A stretch of DNA of 64,000 nt from the NCBI GenBank assembly GCA_965228625.1, contig OZ245829.1, positions 3,906,001 through 3,970,000 of the forward strand. Direction: 5' to 3'. The notes under the pieces are model-generated. The model searched no databases. It saw only the letters and a list, made by a program, of their open reading frames with translations, and was not told the origin of the DNA. This stretch comes from UBA2767 sp965228625. GTDB taxonomy: Bacteria > Pseudomonadota > Alphaproteobacteria > Rhizobiales > Methyloligellaceae. Shown piece by piece: positions 9,340 through 17,412 of this stretch (its first letter is position 1; each line of letters opens with the position of its first letter). The translations under genes were made by a program, and so were the position numbers.

Positions 9340-10173
9340 ATGGCGCGTTTTGAACGCAGTGCATTGGTCGAAAAGTTCCGCTCCATGATCAAGAGCGGGG
9401 AACCGATTATCGGCGGCGGGGCAGGCACCGGGCTTTCGGCCAAATGCGAGGAAGCCGGGGGCATCGACCTGATCGTCATCTACAATTCCGGCCGCTATCG
9501 CATGGCAGGGCGCGGTTCGCTCGCCGGGCTCATGCCTTACGGCGACGCGAACCAGATCGTAGTGGAAATGGCGTCGGAGGTGCTTCCGGTCGTCACGAAG
9601 ACGCCGGTCCTCGCGGGCGTGAACGGAACGGATCCGTTCCGTGACATGGACGTGTTTCTGGACGAGCTCAAACGTATCGGTTTCGCTGGCGTCCAGAATT
9701 TCCCCACGGTCGGGCTGATCGACGGCACGTTCAGAGCCAATCTGGAGGAAACCGGCATGTCCTTTTCGCTCGAGATCGACATGATCGCGAAGGCGCATGC
9801 CAAGGATATGCTGACCACGCCCTACGTCTTTTCAGAAGACGACGCCGCAGCCATGGCGAAGGCCGGGGCGGACATCATCGTGTGCCATCTGGGGCTCACC
9901 ACCGGAGGCTCGATAGGTGCGGAAACGGCTTTGACGTTGCAGGACTGCCCGGCGAAGGTAGATGCATGGGCCGAATCAGCGATGAAGGTCAACAAGGACG
10001 TCATCGTTCTCGTCCATGGCGGACCCGTGGCGATGCCCGGCGATGCCGAATTTGTGCTCCGTAACACATCGAACTGTCATGGGTTTTATGGCGCGTCCTC
10101 AATGGAGCGTTTGCCAGCCGAGGAGGCGCTGACGGCACAGACCAGAATGTTCAAAGAGATCGCGTCAGCCTGA
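9340..10173 (+). CDS. PEP-hydrolase-like TIM-barrel protein (Tm-1 C-terminal-domain homologue)
   Basis: A 277-residue protein of the phosphoenolpyruvate hydrolase-like TIM-barrel family, related to PEP mutase/isocitrate lyase folds. Recognisable stretches are IIGGGAGTGLSAKCEEAGG near the N-terminus, LAGVNGTDPFRDM, FPTVGLIDG and GFYGASSMERLP near the C-terminus. In plant Tm-1 this domain is fused behind the UPF0261 domain. Here it is the next gene, its start overlapping or abutting the fusion gene's stop. ATG 9340 is preferred over TTG 9334 because AAGGAA lies 6 bases before it. A C-C bond lyase or hydrolase role on the imported compound is plausible but unproven. Confidence 0.82.
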   Translation: MARFERSALVEKFRSMIKSGEPIIGGGAGTGLSAKCEEAGGIDLIVIYNSGRYRMAGRGSLAGLMPYGDANQIVVEMASEVLPVVTKTPVLAGVNGTDPFRDMDVFLDELKRIGFAGVQNFPTVGLIDGTFRANLEETGMSFSLEIDMIAKAHAKDMLTTPYVFSEDDAAAMAKAGADIIVCHLGLTTGGSIGAETALTLQDCPAKVDAWAESAMKVNKDVIVLVHGGPVAMPGDAEFVLRNTSNCHGFYGASSMERLPAEEALTAQTRMFKEIASA

Positions 10174-10222
10174 TGGTTTTGGCCTGCAAACGTCGCAAGG
10201 CGACGATCTCGGGAGGAAGGAA

Positions 10223-13200
10223 ATGACCGGACAGCTTATCGGCCAGCTCATTCTCTGGCTCATTCTGGCGGTTATTGTCATTGCCATCATCTACTGGGTG
10301 ATGAACTGGCTGTATCGCCGCTCGACCAAGGAAGTGGCCTTCGTCCGAACGGGTTTCCTCGGGGAGAAGGTCGTTATTGATGGCGGCGCGTTCGTCTGGC
10401 CGATCATTCACGACATCACTCCCGTGAACATGAACACGCTTCAACTGGAGGTCGTGCGCGAAAAGGACGACGCACTGATCACCAAGGATCGTATGCGTGT
10501 CGACGTCGAAGCCGAATTCTACGTGCGCGTGCGCCAGACCCGTGAGGCGGTGTCCATTGCCGCCGCGACCCTGGGACGGCGTACGCTCGAACAGAACCGG
10601 CTGCATGAGTTGCTGTCCGGCAAGTTCATTTCCGCTCTGCGTTCGGTCGCGGCGGAAATGTCGATGGAGGAAATGCACGAGCAGCGCGGGGACTATGTCC
10701 AGCGCGTTCGCGAGATGGCCCAGGAAGGGCTCGACCTGAACGGCCTGGAACTGGAATCCGTTGCCATCACCGACATCGATCAGACCGATCTCGACTTCTT
10801 CAATCCGTCGAACAGGTTCGATGCGGAAGGTCTGACACGTCTCATCGACGACATCGAGGCCAAGCGCAAGCAGCGCAATGACATCGAACAGGAGTCGATG
10901 ATCAGCATCCGCGCACGCAACCTCGAAGCGGAAAAGCAGACGCTCGAGATCGAGCGCCAGAGCGAGGAAGCACGGCTCGCCCAGGAACAGGAAGTCGAGT
11001 TTCGCAGGGCCCAGCAGCGCGCCGAGGTGACGCGGGAGCGGGCCGAGCGCGAAACGGAAGCCGAGCAGGCGCAGATCCAGGCACGCGAGCAGATCGAGAA
11101 ACAGCGCATCGATCAGGAACATCAGATCAGCGAAAAGCGGATCGCCAGCGAGCGCGGGATCAGACAGCAGGAAATCGAGCGTCAGCAAGCGGTCGAGGCT
11201 GCCGAGATTTCAGCCCGGGAAAAGACGGAACGGGCGCGCATCGAGCAGGAGCGGCAGGTCAACGAAACCCGCATCTCGAACGAACGAGAGGTTCAGGCGC
11301 TGGAGATCGAGCGGCGCAAAACGATCGAGGCTGCCGAAATCGCCGCCGCCGAGGCGACCGAGCGCGCGCGCATTGACCAGGAACGTGCGGTCACCGAGGC
11401 CCGTATCGCAAATGAGGAAGAGACGCAGCGGCGAGAGATCGAGCGGACCCGCTCGATCGACGAGGCGAATATCGCGGCACGCGAGGTAACCGAGAAACTC
11501 CGTATCGCGCAGGAGCAGGCAATCAATTCGGAGAGGATTACGTCGAGCAGAAGGGTCCGCGAGCTTGAGATCGAGCGTGAGAAGGCGCTGGAGGAAGCAA
11601 GCATTGCGGCTCACCTTGCAACGGAGGCGGCACGTATCGCGCAGGACAAGCAGCTCGCCGCGGAACGGATCGCCTATGAGCAGGATATGCGTGAGCGTGA
11701 AATCTCGCGCAATCGTGCCGTGGACGTCGCTCAGATCTCGGCCGCCGAAGAGACGGAAACCGCCCGGCTCGTGCAACAGGCCAAAATCGACGCAGAACGG
11801 ATTGCCCGTTCCGAGGCGACGACCCTTCGCGAAGTCGAAGCCGATCAGGCCACGGAAGCCGCACGGATCGAACAACGCAAGAGAGTGGACGCCGAGCGCC
11901 TGGTCGCGGAATCGGAAATCCGCGTGCGGGAAATCAAGCGTAACGAGGAAGTCGAGACGGCCGAGGTCGCGTCTCACAATGAAGTCGAGCGGACCCGTAT
12001 CGAGAACGAGAAAGAAACGTCACGTGGCCGTATCGCGCGCGATGAGGAAGTGCGCTCGCTGGAGATTGCCAGGAACAAGGCGTTGGACGAAGCGCAGGTC
12101 GCGGCTGAGGGGGCGATCCAGGCGGCCCGCATCGCACAAGACAAACTTGTCGCTGCAGAGCGAATAGCCGCCGAGCAGGATACGCGGGACCGTGAGATCT
12201 CCCGCGACGAAGTCATCGAAGCCCGCGATATCGCCAAGCGCGACAAGGTCGAGCGCGATCGCATCTCGGTTGACCTGGGCCTGGACAGCGCCCGTATCGA
12301 GTCCTCCAAATCGCGCGAAATGCTCGAGATCGCCCGAAAACAGTCGATCGAGGAGGCCGACGAGCAGCGCCAGGTCGCGATTGCGGCGAGCAAGCAGGAA
12401 CGCGTTGCGGCCGACGCGAAGACCAAGCAGGCGGAGCTCAACGCGCAACGCGACGTCGAGCGTACCGATGTGGGGCGGGAGCAAGCGCTCGACGCCGCCC
12501 GCCTCGAGCGCCGTCGGGCACAAGAGCAGCTCGAGGTCGCCCGTGTGCAGGCCCTGCGTGAGGCCGAAATCGCCTCGCAGGAAGAGATCGAGCGGGCCCA
12601 CATTTCGTCCGAGAGAGGCCTCGACGAAGCCCGTATCTCTCACCAGACAGAACGGCGCCGGCTGGAGGTCGGCCGCGAACGTGCCATCGAGGCTGCGGAA
12701 ATGGAAAAAGCCGTGGCGCTGTACAAGCTTTCGCTCGAACAATCCGCGGCACAGGCGGAGGCGGATGCTGCGCGCGCCTTGGCGATCGAGGCCGAGGAGC
12801 GTGTCCAGACCGCCCGCGAAACGGAAGAAGCCAACCGCCGCAGGAGCGTCGATGTCGTCATGGCGGAAAAGGCCGCCGAGGAAAAACGCATCGCCGCGGA
12901 AGCAGAGCGCGTGCGCGCGGCGGTCGAGGCGGAAGCCCAGCGCCTGCTCAACGAAGCCGAAAACGTGCTCACGGAGGAGGCCCGTTACTCGTTGTTCCGC
13001 CGCAAGCTTCTCGAGCACGTCGAAGGTATCGTCGCGGCTTCCGTCAAGCCGCTGGAGAAGATTCAGGACATCCGCATCATGCAGCTCGACGGCATGGGCG
13101 GAGGCGGGGATGGCGATGCCAAGAACGCCACGGACGAAGTCATCAACTCGGCCTTGCGCTATCGCGTCCAGGCACCGCTCGTCGACAGCTTGTTATCCGA

Positions 13201-13411
13201 CATCGGCATCGATGGTTCGAACCTGTCGAAGCAGCCGGGCCTGATACGCGAAGCTTCCGACATGCAGCGGATCGCGCGTGAGTTCCAACGCCGTGCCGGT
13301 GGTGAGGGCGGTGGAGAGGGCGGTGAAGAGGATCGCGGCAACGACAACGACGCTCCGGACAACGACGGCGGTTCCGATTCCGGCGGCGCCGCGCCGCAGT
13401 CGGACAAGTAG
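10223..13411 (+). CDS. Giant flotillin/SPFH-domain protein with hendecad helix
   Basis: A 1062-residue flotillin-like membrane scaffold, about twice the usual length (~430-550). Residues 8-30 are a hydrophobic anchor (LILWLILAVIVIAIIYWV). An SPFH domain spans roughly 35-210 (for example MRVDVEAEFYVRV). A charged helix then runs to ~880. From about residue 290 to 830 it repeats every 11 residues, with nine superblocks of 44 (one of 33) between 328 and 712; registers begin R/E-I, as in RIAQDKQLAAE. A flotillin-type C-terminal region follows, and the tail is Gly/Asp/Glu-rich. The ribosome site GGGAGGAAGG is very strong. It lies between the transporter and the Mo-hydroxylase genes in the same direction, so it may organise that enzyme at the membrane. 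That role is inference. Confidence 0.88.
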   Translation: MTGQLIGQLILWLILAVIVIAIIYWVMNWLYRRSTKEVAFVRTGFLGEKVVIDGGAFVWPIIHDITPVNMNTLQLEVVREKDDALITKDRMRVDVEAEFYVRVRQTREAVSIAAATLGRRTLEQNRLHELLSGKFISALRSVAAEMSMEEMHEQRGDYVQRVREMAQEGLDLNGLELESVAITDIDQTDLDFFNPSNRFDAEGLTRLIDDIEAKRKQRNDIEQESMISIRARNLEAEKQTLEIERQSEEARLAQEQEVEFRRAQQRAEVTRERAERETEAEQAQIQAREQIEKQRIDQEHQISEKRIASERGIRQQEIERQQAVEAAEISAREKTERARIEQERQVNETRISNEREVQALEIERRKTIEAAEIAAAEATERARIDQERAVTEARIANEEETQRREIERTRSIDEANIAAREVTEKLRIAQEQAINSERITSSRRVRELEIEREKALEEASIAAHLATEAARIAQDKQLAAERIAYEQDMREREISRNRAVDVAQISAAEETETARLVQQAKIDAERIARSEATTLREVEADQATEAARIEQRKRVDAERLVAESEIRVREIKRNEEVETAEVASHNEVERTRIENEKETSRGRIARDEEVRSLEIARNKALDEAQVAAEGAIQAARIAQDKLVAAERIAAEQDTRDREISRDEVIEARDIAKRDKVERDRISVDLGLDSARIESSKSREMLEIARKQSIEEADEQRQVAIAASKQERVAADAKTKQAELNAQRDVERTDVGREQALDAARLERRRAQEQLEVARVQALREAEIASQEEIERAHISSERGLDEARISHQTERRRLEVGRERAIEAAEMEKAVALYKLSLEQSAAQAEADAARALAIEAEERVQTARETEEANRRRSVDVVMAEKAAEEKRIAAEAERVRAAVEAEAQRLLNEAENVLTEEARYSLFRRKLLEHVEGIVAASVKPLEKIQDIRIMQLDGMGGGGDGDAKNATDEVINSALRYRVQAPLVDSLLSDIGIDGSNLSKQPGLIREASDMQRIAREFQRRAGGEGGGEGGEEDRGNDNDAPDNDGGSDSGGAAPQSDK
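11204..12358 (+). repeat. Coding tandem repeats (132-bp superblocks, 33-bp subunits) in flotillin gene
   Basis: Within the flotillin gene, eight blocks of 132 bp and one of 99 bp (after the fifth) lie head to tail and encode 44-residue (or 33-residue) units, each divisible into 11-residue hendecads. The blocks are diverged at DNA level, so expansion is old. An uninterrupted multiple of 11 over 385 residues argues for selection on helix periodicity rather than random low complexity. The weaker 11-residue pattern continues on both sides. Confidence 0.8.
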
Positions 13412-13419
13412 GTGACGTG

Positions 13420-13860
13420 ATGGCCCGCGTGTATGTCTCAAGCGTCATCGACTCACCGGCAAAGACCGTCTGGGAGCACGTGCGCGACTTCAATGCGCTG
13501 CCGCGATGGCATCCGCGTATTGCTGAGAGCCAGATCGAGAATGGAGAGCCTTCCGACAGAGTTGGCTGTATCCGGGACTTCCGGCTGCAGAACGGTGACC
13601 AGATCCGCGAACAACTGCTGGCGCTGAGCGACTACGACATGTTTTGCACTTACGCGATCCTCGAGAGTCCGATGCCGCTCGAAAACTACGTCGCGACCTT
13701 GCGGATGACACCGATCAGCGACGGCGATCGCTGTTTCATCGAGTGGTCGGCGGAGTTCGACTGCAGCCCGGAGAACGAGGAGGATCTCGTCGACGGCATT
13801 GGTCAGAACGTCTTTCAGGGCGGCTTCGACGCCCTCAAACGCCACTTTGGCGGGCGGTAG
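13420..13860 (+). CDS. SRPBCC-family protein, CoxG-like (copy 1)
   Basis: A 146-residue START/Bet v1-like (SRPBCC) protein, which is a single hydrophobic-cavity domain. The opening RVYVSSVIDSPAKTVWEHVR and RWHPRIAESQIENG are typical of polyketide-cyclase/CoxG-type members. It starts 8 bases after the flotillin stop (GTG 13417 and ATG 13420 are both possible) and is followed 6 bases later by a paralogue. In aerobic CO dehydrogenase clusters an SRPBCC protein, CoxG, accompanies the Mo enzyme and is thought to help membrane or quinone interaction. The same role is inferred here from its position immediately before the Mo-hydroxylase subunits. Confidence 0.8.
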   Translation: MARVYVSSVIDSPAKTVWEHVRDFNALPRWHPRIAESQIENGEPSDRVGCIRDFRLQNGDQIREQLLALSDYDMFCTYAILESPMPLENYVATLRMTPISDGDRCFIEWSAEFDCSPENEEDLVDGIGQNVFQGGFDALKRHFGGR

Positions 13861-13866
13861 AGTCTG

Positions 13867-14310
13867 ATGGTGCGTGTCATCAAAAGCACGATTCTGGATT
13901 ACCCCGTCGATCAGGTGTGGGAGGTGCTGCGCGATTTCAACGGCCATGAACGGTGGCATCCCGCCGTCACCGACAGTCAGATCGAGCGTGGCCATTCATC
14001 GGACATGGTCGGGTGTGTGAGACGGTTTTATCTGACCGGCGGCGAGACGATCCGCGAACAGCTGCTCACGCTCTCGGACATCGACCTGACCTACACCTAT
14101 TGCCTCCTTGATACGCCGATTCCGCTGTTCAATTACGTCGCCGAAGTCCGGTTGCTGCCGGTCACCGACGGCGACCGCACATTCTGGCGCTGGGAAGGTT
14201 CGTTCAACACCCTTGAGGGCGAGGAACAGGAGATGGTGGATCTGGTCGGTTCGCACATCTACGAGGCGGGATTTGAAGCAATTCGGAGCGAGTTGGCCGC
14301 CGTGCATTGA
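13867..14310 (+). CDS. SRPBCC-family protein, CoxG-like (copy 2)
   Basis: A 147-residue SRPBCC protein clearly homologous to the preceding gene. Both share the order VWE-x-(L/V)RDFN, RWHP, SQIE, VGC(V/I)R, REQLL-LS, P-PL-NYVA and DGDR. The tandem pair indicates a duplication with divergence, perhaps to form a heterodimer or to bind two ligands. Its stop overlaps the region just before the FAD subunit gene (ATG 14328), so all belong to one transcript. No membrane segment is present. Specific ligand unknown. Confidence 0.8.
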   Translation: MVRVIKSTILDYPVDQVWEVLRDFNGHERWHPAVTDSQIERGHSSDMVGCVRRFYLTGGETIREQLLTLSDIDLTYTYCLLDTPIPLFNYVAEVRLLPVTDGDRTFWRWEGSFNTLEGEEQEMVDLVGSHIYEAGFEAIRSELAAVH

Positions 14311-14327
14311 GCGGTTCGGAGAAGAGT

Positions 14328-15140
14328 ATGGGAGTGAGCGTCAGAACGTTTTCGACAGCCGATGAGGCCGCGCAGGCTCTCGCGGGCGATCGAAATGCAC
14401 GGTTTTTCGGTGGCGGCACGCTGATTATGCGCGCGGTCAACGAGGGCGATCAGTCATTCACATCGATATTGCGCGCAACCGATCCATCGTTGCGGGAGGT
14501 TCGCTCTCAGGGGGATGACATTGAGCTCGGCGCCGCCGTGACCATGCGGGAGATTTTGGCGGATCCGGCATTGGAGTTTCTCCATCCCGCCGCCCGGGCC
14601 GTCGGCGGTCCCGCAATCCGCAACATGGCGACGGTGGGCGGGAACATTTTTGCCCCACACCCTTACGGCGACTTCGCGACCGCGCTTCTGGCGCTTGACG
14701 CCAAGGTCAAGCTCGCCGGTGGCACGACGACCCCGGCGCGGGATCTGGCGGAGGTTTTGCGCGACAGAGGGCAGCAGCCGCCTCCGCTCGTGACTTCCGT
14801 TGCCCTGCGGCGTCCGCAACGCGAGACGTTCCGTTTCAGGAAAGTGACCCGCATCAAGCCGAAGGGTGTCTCGCTTATGACCATAGCGGCGCATTTGCCC
14901 CGGCAATCGGGGCGGGTCTCGAATGCGCGCGTTGCGTATGGATCGATGGGGCCGTCACCGATGCGCATTGCCGCGGTGGAACGGGCGCTTGAGGGCCAGG
15001 CGCTCGACGAGGCGGGCATTGCCCAGGCCGTCGGCGCGGCGACCAGTGGTCTCGACGTTCCAACCGATCCGCTGGCGTCGTCCTGGTACCGGCAACAGAT
15101 TGCAGCCGTGCATCTGAAACGCCTTTTGCTTGAGCGGTAA
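14328..15140 (+). CDS. Molybdenum hydroxylase FAD-binding subunit (CoxM/xanthine dehydrogenase B type)
   Basis: A 270-residue FAD-binding subunit of the xanthine dehydrogenase family, passing electrons from the 2Fe-2S centres to the acceptor. Characteristic stretches are FFGGGTLIMRAVNEG near residue 30, LGAAVTMREI and AIRNMATVGGNIFAPHPYGD near residue 100, the flavin pyrophosphate-binding region. I chose ATG 14328 because GGAG at 14318 is well placed; a TTG at 14307 overlaps the upstream stop. The length is a little short of CoxM (~288) but domains look complete. It is followed after 12 bases by the iron-sulfur subunit. Confidence 0.88.
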   Translation: MGVSVRTFSTADEAAQALAGDRNARFFGGGTLIMRAVNEGDQSFTSILRATDPSLREVRSQGDDIELGAAVTMREILADPALEFLHPAARAVGGPAIRNMATVGGNIFAPHPYGDFATALLALDAKVKLAGGTTTPARDLAEVLRDRGQQPPPLVTSVALRRPQRETFRFRKVTRIKPKGVSLMTIAAHLPRQSGRVSNARVAYGSMGPSPMRIAAVERALEGQALDEAGIAQAVGAATSGLDVPTDPLASSWYRQQIAAVHLKRLLLER

Positions 15141-15152
15141 GGAGTCGAGCTC

Positions 15153-15638
15153 ATGGATCGCAAGCCCGTTCAGTTCCAGCTCAATGGCACGCCGAAGGCG
15201 TTTCACGTCCACGACGGCCAGAACCTGCTCGATGTGCTGCGTCGCGAACTTCACGATCTGTCGCCGAAATACGGCTGCGCGCAGGGAACGTGCGGAGCGT
15301 GCACCGTGCTGCTCGATGGCGAGCCGGTCTTGAGTTGCCTCACCCTCGCGGAGACCGTTGAAGGACGGCGCGTGGAGACAACGTCAGGACTGGCTGATGG
15401 CGCCGACCTGCATGCGCTGCAGGAAGCCTTCATGGAGCATTTTGCCGCGCAGTGCGGTTTTTGCACGCCGGGCATGCTGATGGCGGCAAAAGCGCTTCTC
15501 GACCGCAACCCTGCGCCGACGCGCGAGGACGTTGTCGAGGCCATTTCCGGCAACATCTGCCGTTGTACCGGCTACGAACCCATCATCAACGCCATTCTCG
15601 ACGCCGCTCAACGTGGCGCCGCGCGGCGTTCGGCATAG
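15153..15638 (+). CDS. Molybdenum hydroxylase 2Fe-2S subunit (CoxS type)
   Basis: A 161-residue small subunit with two 2Fe-2S centres. The plant-ferredoxin-type cluster is in GCAQGTCGACTVLLDG with a distal Cys at SCLTL. The second, helical cluster is in CGFCTPGM and CRCTGYEP. All eight ligand cysteines are present, so the subunit should be functional in electron transfer from Mo to FAD. Length is standard. It lies between the FAD gene and the split molybdopterin gene, with small gaps and GGAG-type ribosome sites. Confidence 0.93.
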   Translation: MDRKPVQFQLNGTPKAFHVHDGQNLLDVLRRELHDLSPKYGCAQGTCGACTVLLDGEPVLSCLTLAETVEGRRVETTSGLADGADLHALQEAFMEHFAAQCGFCTPGMLMAAKALLDRNPAPTREDVVEAISGNICRCTGYEPIINAILDAAQRGAARRSA

Positions 15639-15648
15639 GGGCGCGGAG

Positions 15649-17409
15649 ATGGCCATCGAATTCCGAAAAGAGCTGTTTGCCGACGAGCGCGATGACAATC
15701 TCAACGAGATCGGCAAGCCGACACGGCGTCAGGACATATTGGGTCACGTCACCGGAAGATCCCCGTTTTTCGACGACCATCTCTTTCACGGCCTGTTGCA
15801 TGTGCGCTGCGTACGCAGCCCGCATCACCACGCCCGAATCCGGTCGATCGACTATTCGCAAGCCGAGCGCATGCCGGGCGTGGTGCGGATCATCCGTGGA
15901 GAGGACGTTCCCAACAATCTCAACACGCTTCTCAGTATTCTGCATTTCGGCAGAGACGACGAACCGCTGATTTCCACGCAGAAGGTTGCCTATGCCGGCG
16001 AGCCGGTCCTGGCGATCGTGGCGGAATCCGAACGCCAGGCGCAGGACGCGGTGGCCGCCGTCAGGGTCGACTATGAGGTGCTCCCGCACGTGCTCGATCC
16101 CGAGGAAGCCATCAAGCCCGGCGCCCCTGTCGTCAACGAGACCTATCCGAACAACACGTTCGACTATCACGACAAGTACGATCATCAGAAACTGCGTTTC
16201 GGCGATGTCGAGACGGCGTTTGCGCAGGCCGACAGGATCGTCGAAGGGCGCTACCAGATGTCGCCGATCGAGCAGGCGCCGGTCGAGACGAACGGTGCGA
16301 TCGCCGCGCCGGAAACCAACGACAGGATCGTCTGCTACACCTCGACGCAGGCCCTGTTCTTCTCTCTCGGGACAACGGCGAAGCTGTTGAACGTTGCGTC
16401 GAACCGGCTCCACTTCATCGGCGGAACCGTCGGCGGCGGCTTCGGCGGCAAGGTCGACAGCATCGTTGAACCGATGGCCATCCTGGCCTGCATGCTCACC
16501 GGCAAGCCATGCCGTTTCGTCTGGGACCGGGAGGAGGAAATGCAGGTCGGCGCGCCACGCGGCGCCGAGCGCTGGTACATCAAGGACGGAGTGATGAATG
16601 ACGGGCGCATCATCGCCCGCAAATTCACCGGCTATTTCGACGCCGGCGCGTATACGCGGCTGTCCAGCTACGCGATCATCAAGGGCACGGCGCACCTTCC
16701 GGGCCCGTATACGATCCCGAACGTCTCGGCGGATGTCTTCTGCGTCTACACCAACCGGACACCGGCAACCGCGATGCGCGGCTTCGGCGTCACCGGCGCC
16801 GACTTTGCCATCGAGTGTCACATGGACAAGGTCGCGCACGAGATCGGCATGGATCCGGTCGAGCTGCGCATCCTCAATGCCTACCGCGACGGAGACATGA
16901 AGGCACACCGGCGCGAGGCCAAGAACTGCGCGCTCATCGAGTGCTGCCAGGTCGCCGCTGAGAAAGCGGGTTGGGGCATCCGGGACGAGTTCAGGCAGAT
17001 GTCGTCGCTGAGGGATGGCGGCGGGGAACGCGCAAGGATCCCGAATACGGTCACGGACGAGACGGGCAGGATCGGGGAGCGGCGTTCTGGCCGAACGGGT
17101 GAGGGCAGAACGACCATACTGCCGCCATCCGAGCCGCCGCCCCCTGTTCAGGCGCCGCCGGCCACGATACCGCAGACGGCTCCACCGCCGCCGGCCGCGG
17201 CTCCGCCGCAGCCTGCACCGCCACCGCAAGCCGCGTCGCAACCACCGGCGCCGTCCGAACCGCCAACACCGACGCCCCCGCCGTCTCCGGCACCCCCAAC
17301 AGCGCCCGCGCAGCCACCGGAGGGGGCTCCGACCCGAACGAAATCCCGTCCCATCAACCGGCCGGGCTACAGCCGGTTCGCATCGAACTCAGGCTTCAGG
17401 AGACGTTGA
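15649..17409 (+). CDS. Molybdenum hydroxylase large subunit, N-terminal half with proline-rich tail
   Basis: A 586-residue protein holding the a/b hammerhead domain (residues ~20-135) and the first molybdopterin-binding region. Motifs include GGTVGGGFGGK, the Mo-pterin contact loop, and ATAMRGFGVTGADFAIE. The RGFG form is seen in xanthine/aldehyde oxidases, not the AYRCSFR loop of CO dehydrogenase, so CO is an unlikely substrate. From about residue 484 it leaves the family and becomes a Pro/Ala/Gln-rich tail ending with basic residues. The catalytic C-terminal half is a separate gene starting 3 bases after this stop. The start ATG 15649 follows GGCGCGGAG. The split with an added linker is unusual and appears deliberate rather than decayed. 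Confidence 0.85.
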   Translation: MAIEFRKELFADERDDNLNEIGKPTRRQDILGHVTGRSPFFDDHLFHGLLHVRCVRSPHHHARIRSIDYSQAERMPGVVRIIRGEDVPNNLNTLLSILHFGRDDEPLISTQKVAYAGEPVLAIVAESERQAQDAVAAVRVDYEVLPHVLDPEEAIKPGAPVVNETYPNNTFDYHDKYDHQKLRFGDVETAFAQADRIVEGRYQMSPIEQAPVETNGAIAAPETNDRIVCYTSTQALFFSLGTTAKLLNVASNRLHFIGGTVGGGFGGKVDSIVEPMAILACMLTGKPCRFVWDREEEMQVGAPRGAERWYIKDGVMNDGRIIARKFTGYFDAGAYTRLSSYAIIKGTAHLPGPYTIPNVSADVFCVYTNRTPATAMRGFGVTGADFAIECHMDKVAHEIGMDPVELRILNAYRDGDMKAHRREAKNCALIECCQVAAEKAGWGIRDEFRQMSSLRDGGGERARIPNTVTDETGRIGERRSGRTGEGRTTILPPSEPPPPVQAPPATIPQTAPPPPAAAPPQPAPPPQAASQPPAPSEPPTPTPPPSPAPPTAPAQPPEGAPTRTKSRPINRPGYSRFASNSGFRRR

Positions 17410-17412
17410 GCA

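Noticed and set aside
15586..17241. A minus-strand frame of 551 codons opposite the Mo-hydroxylase large subunit
   Set aside because: It is the arginine-rich complement of a G+C-rich gene whose plus frame shows Mo-pterin motifs.
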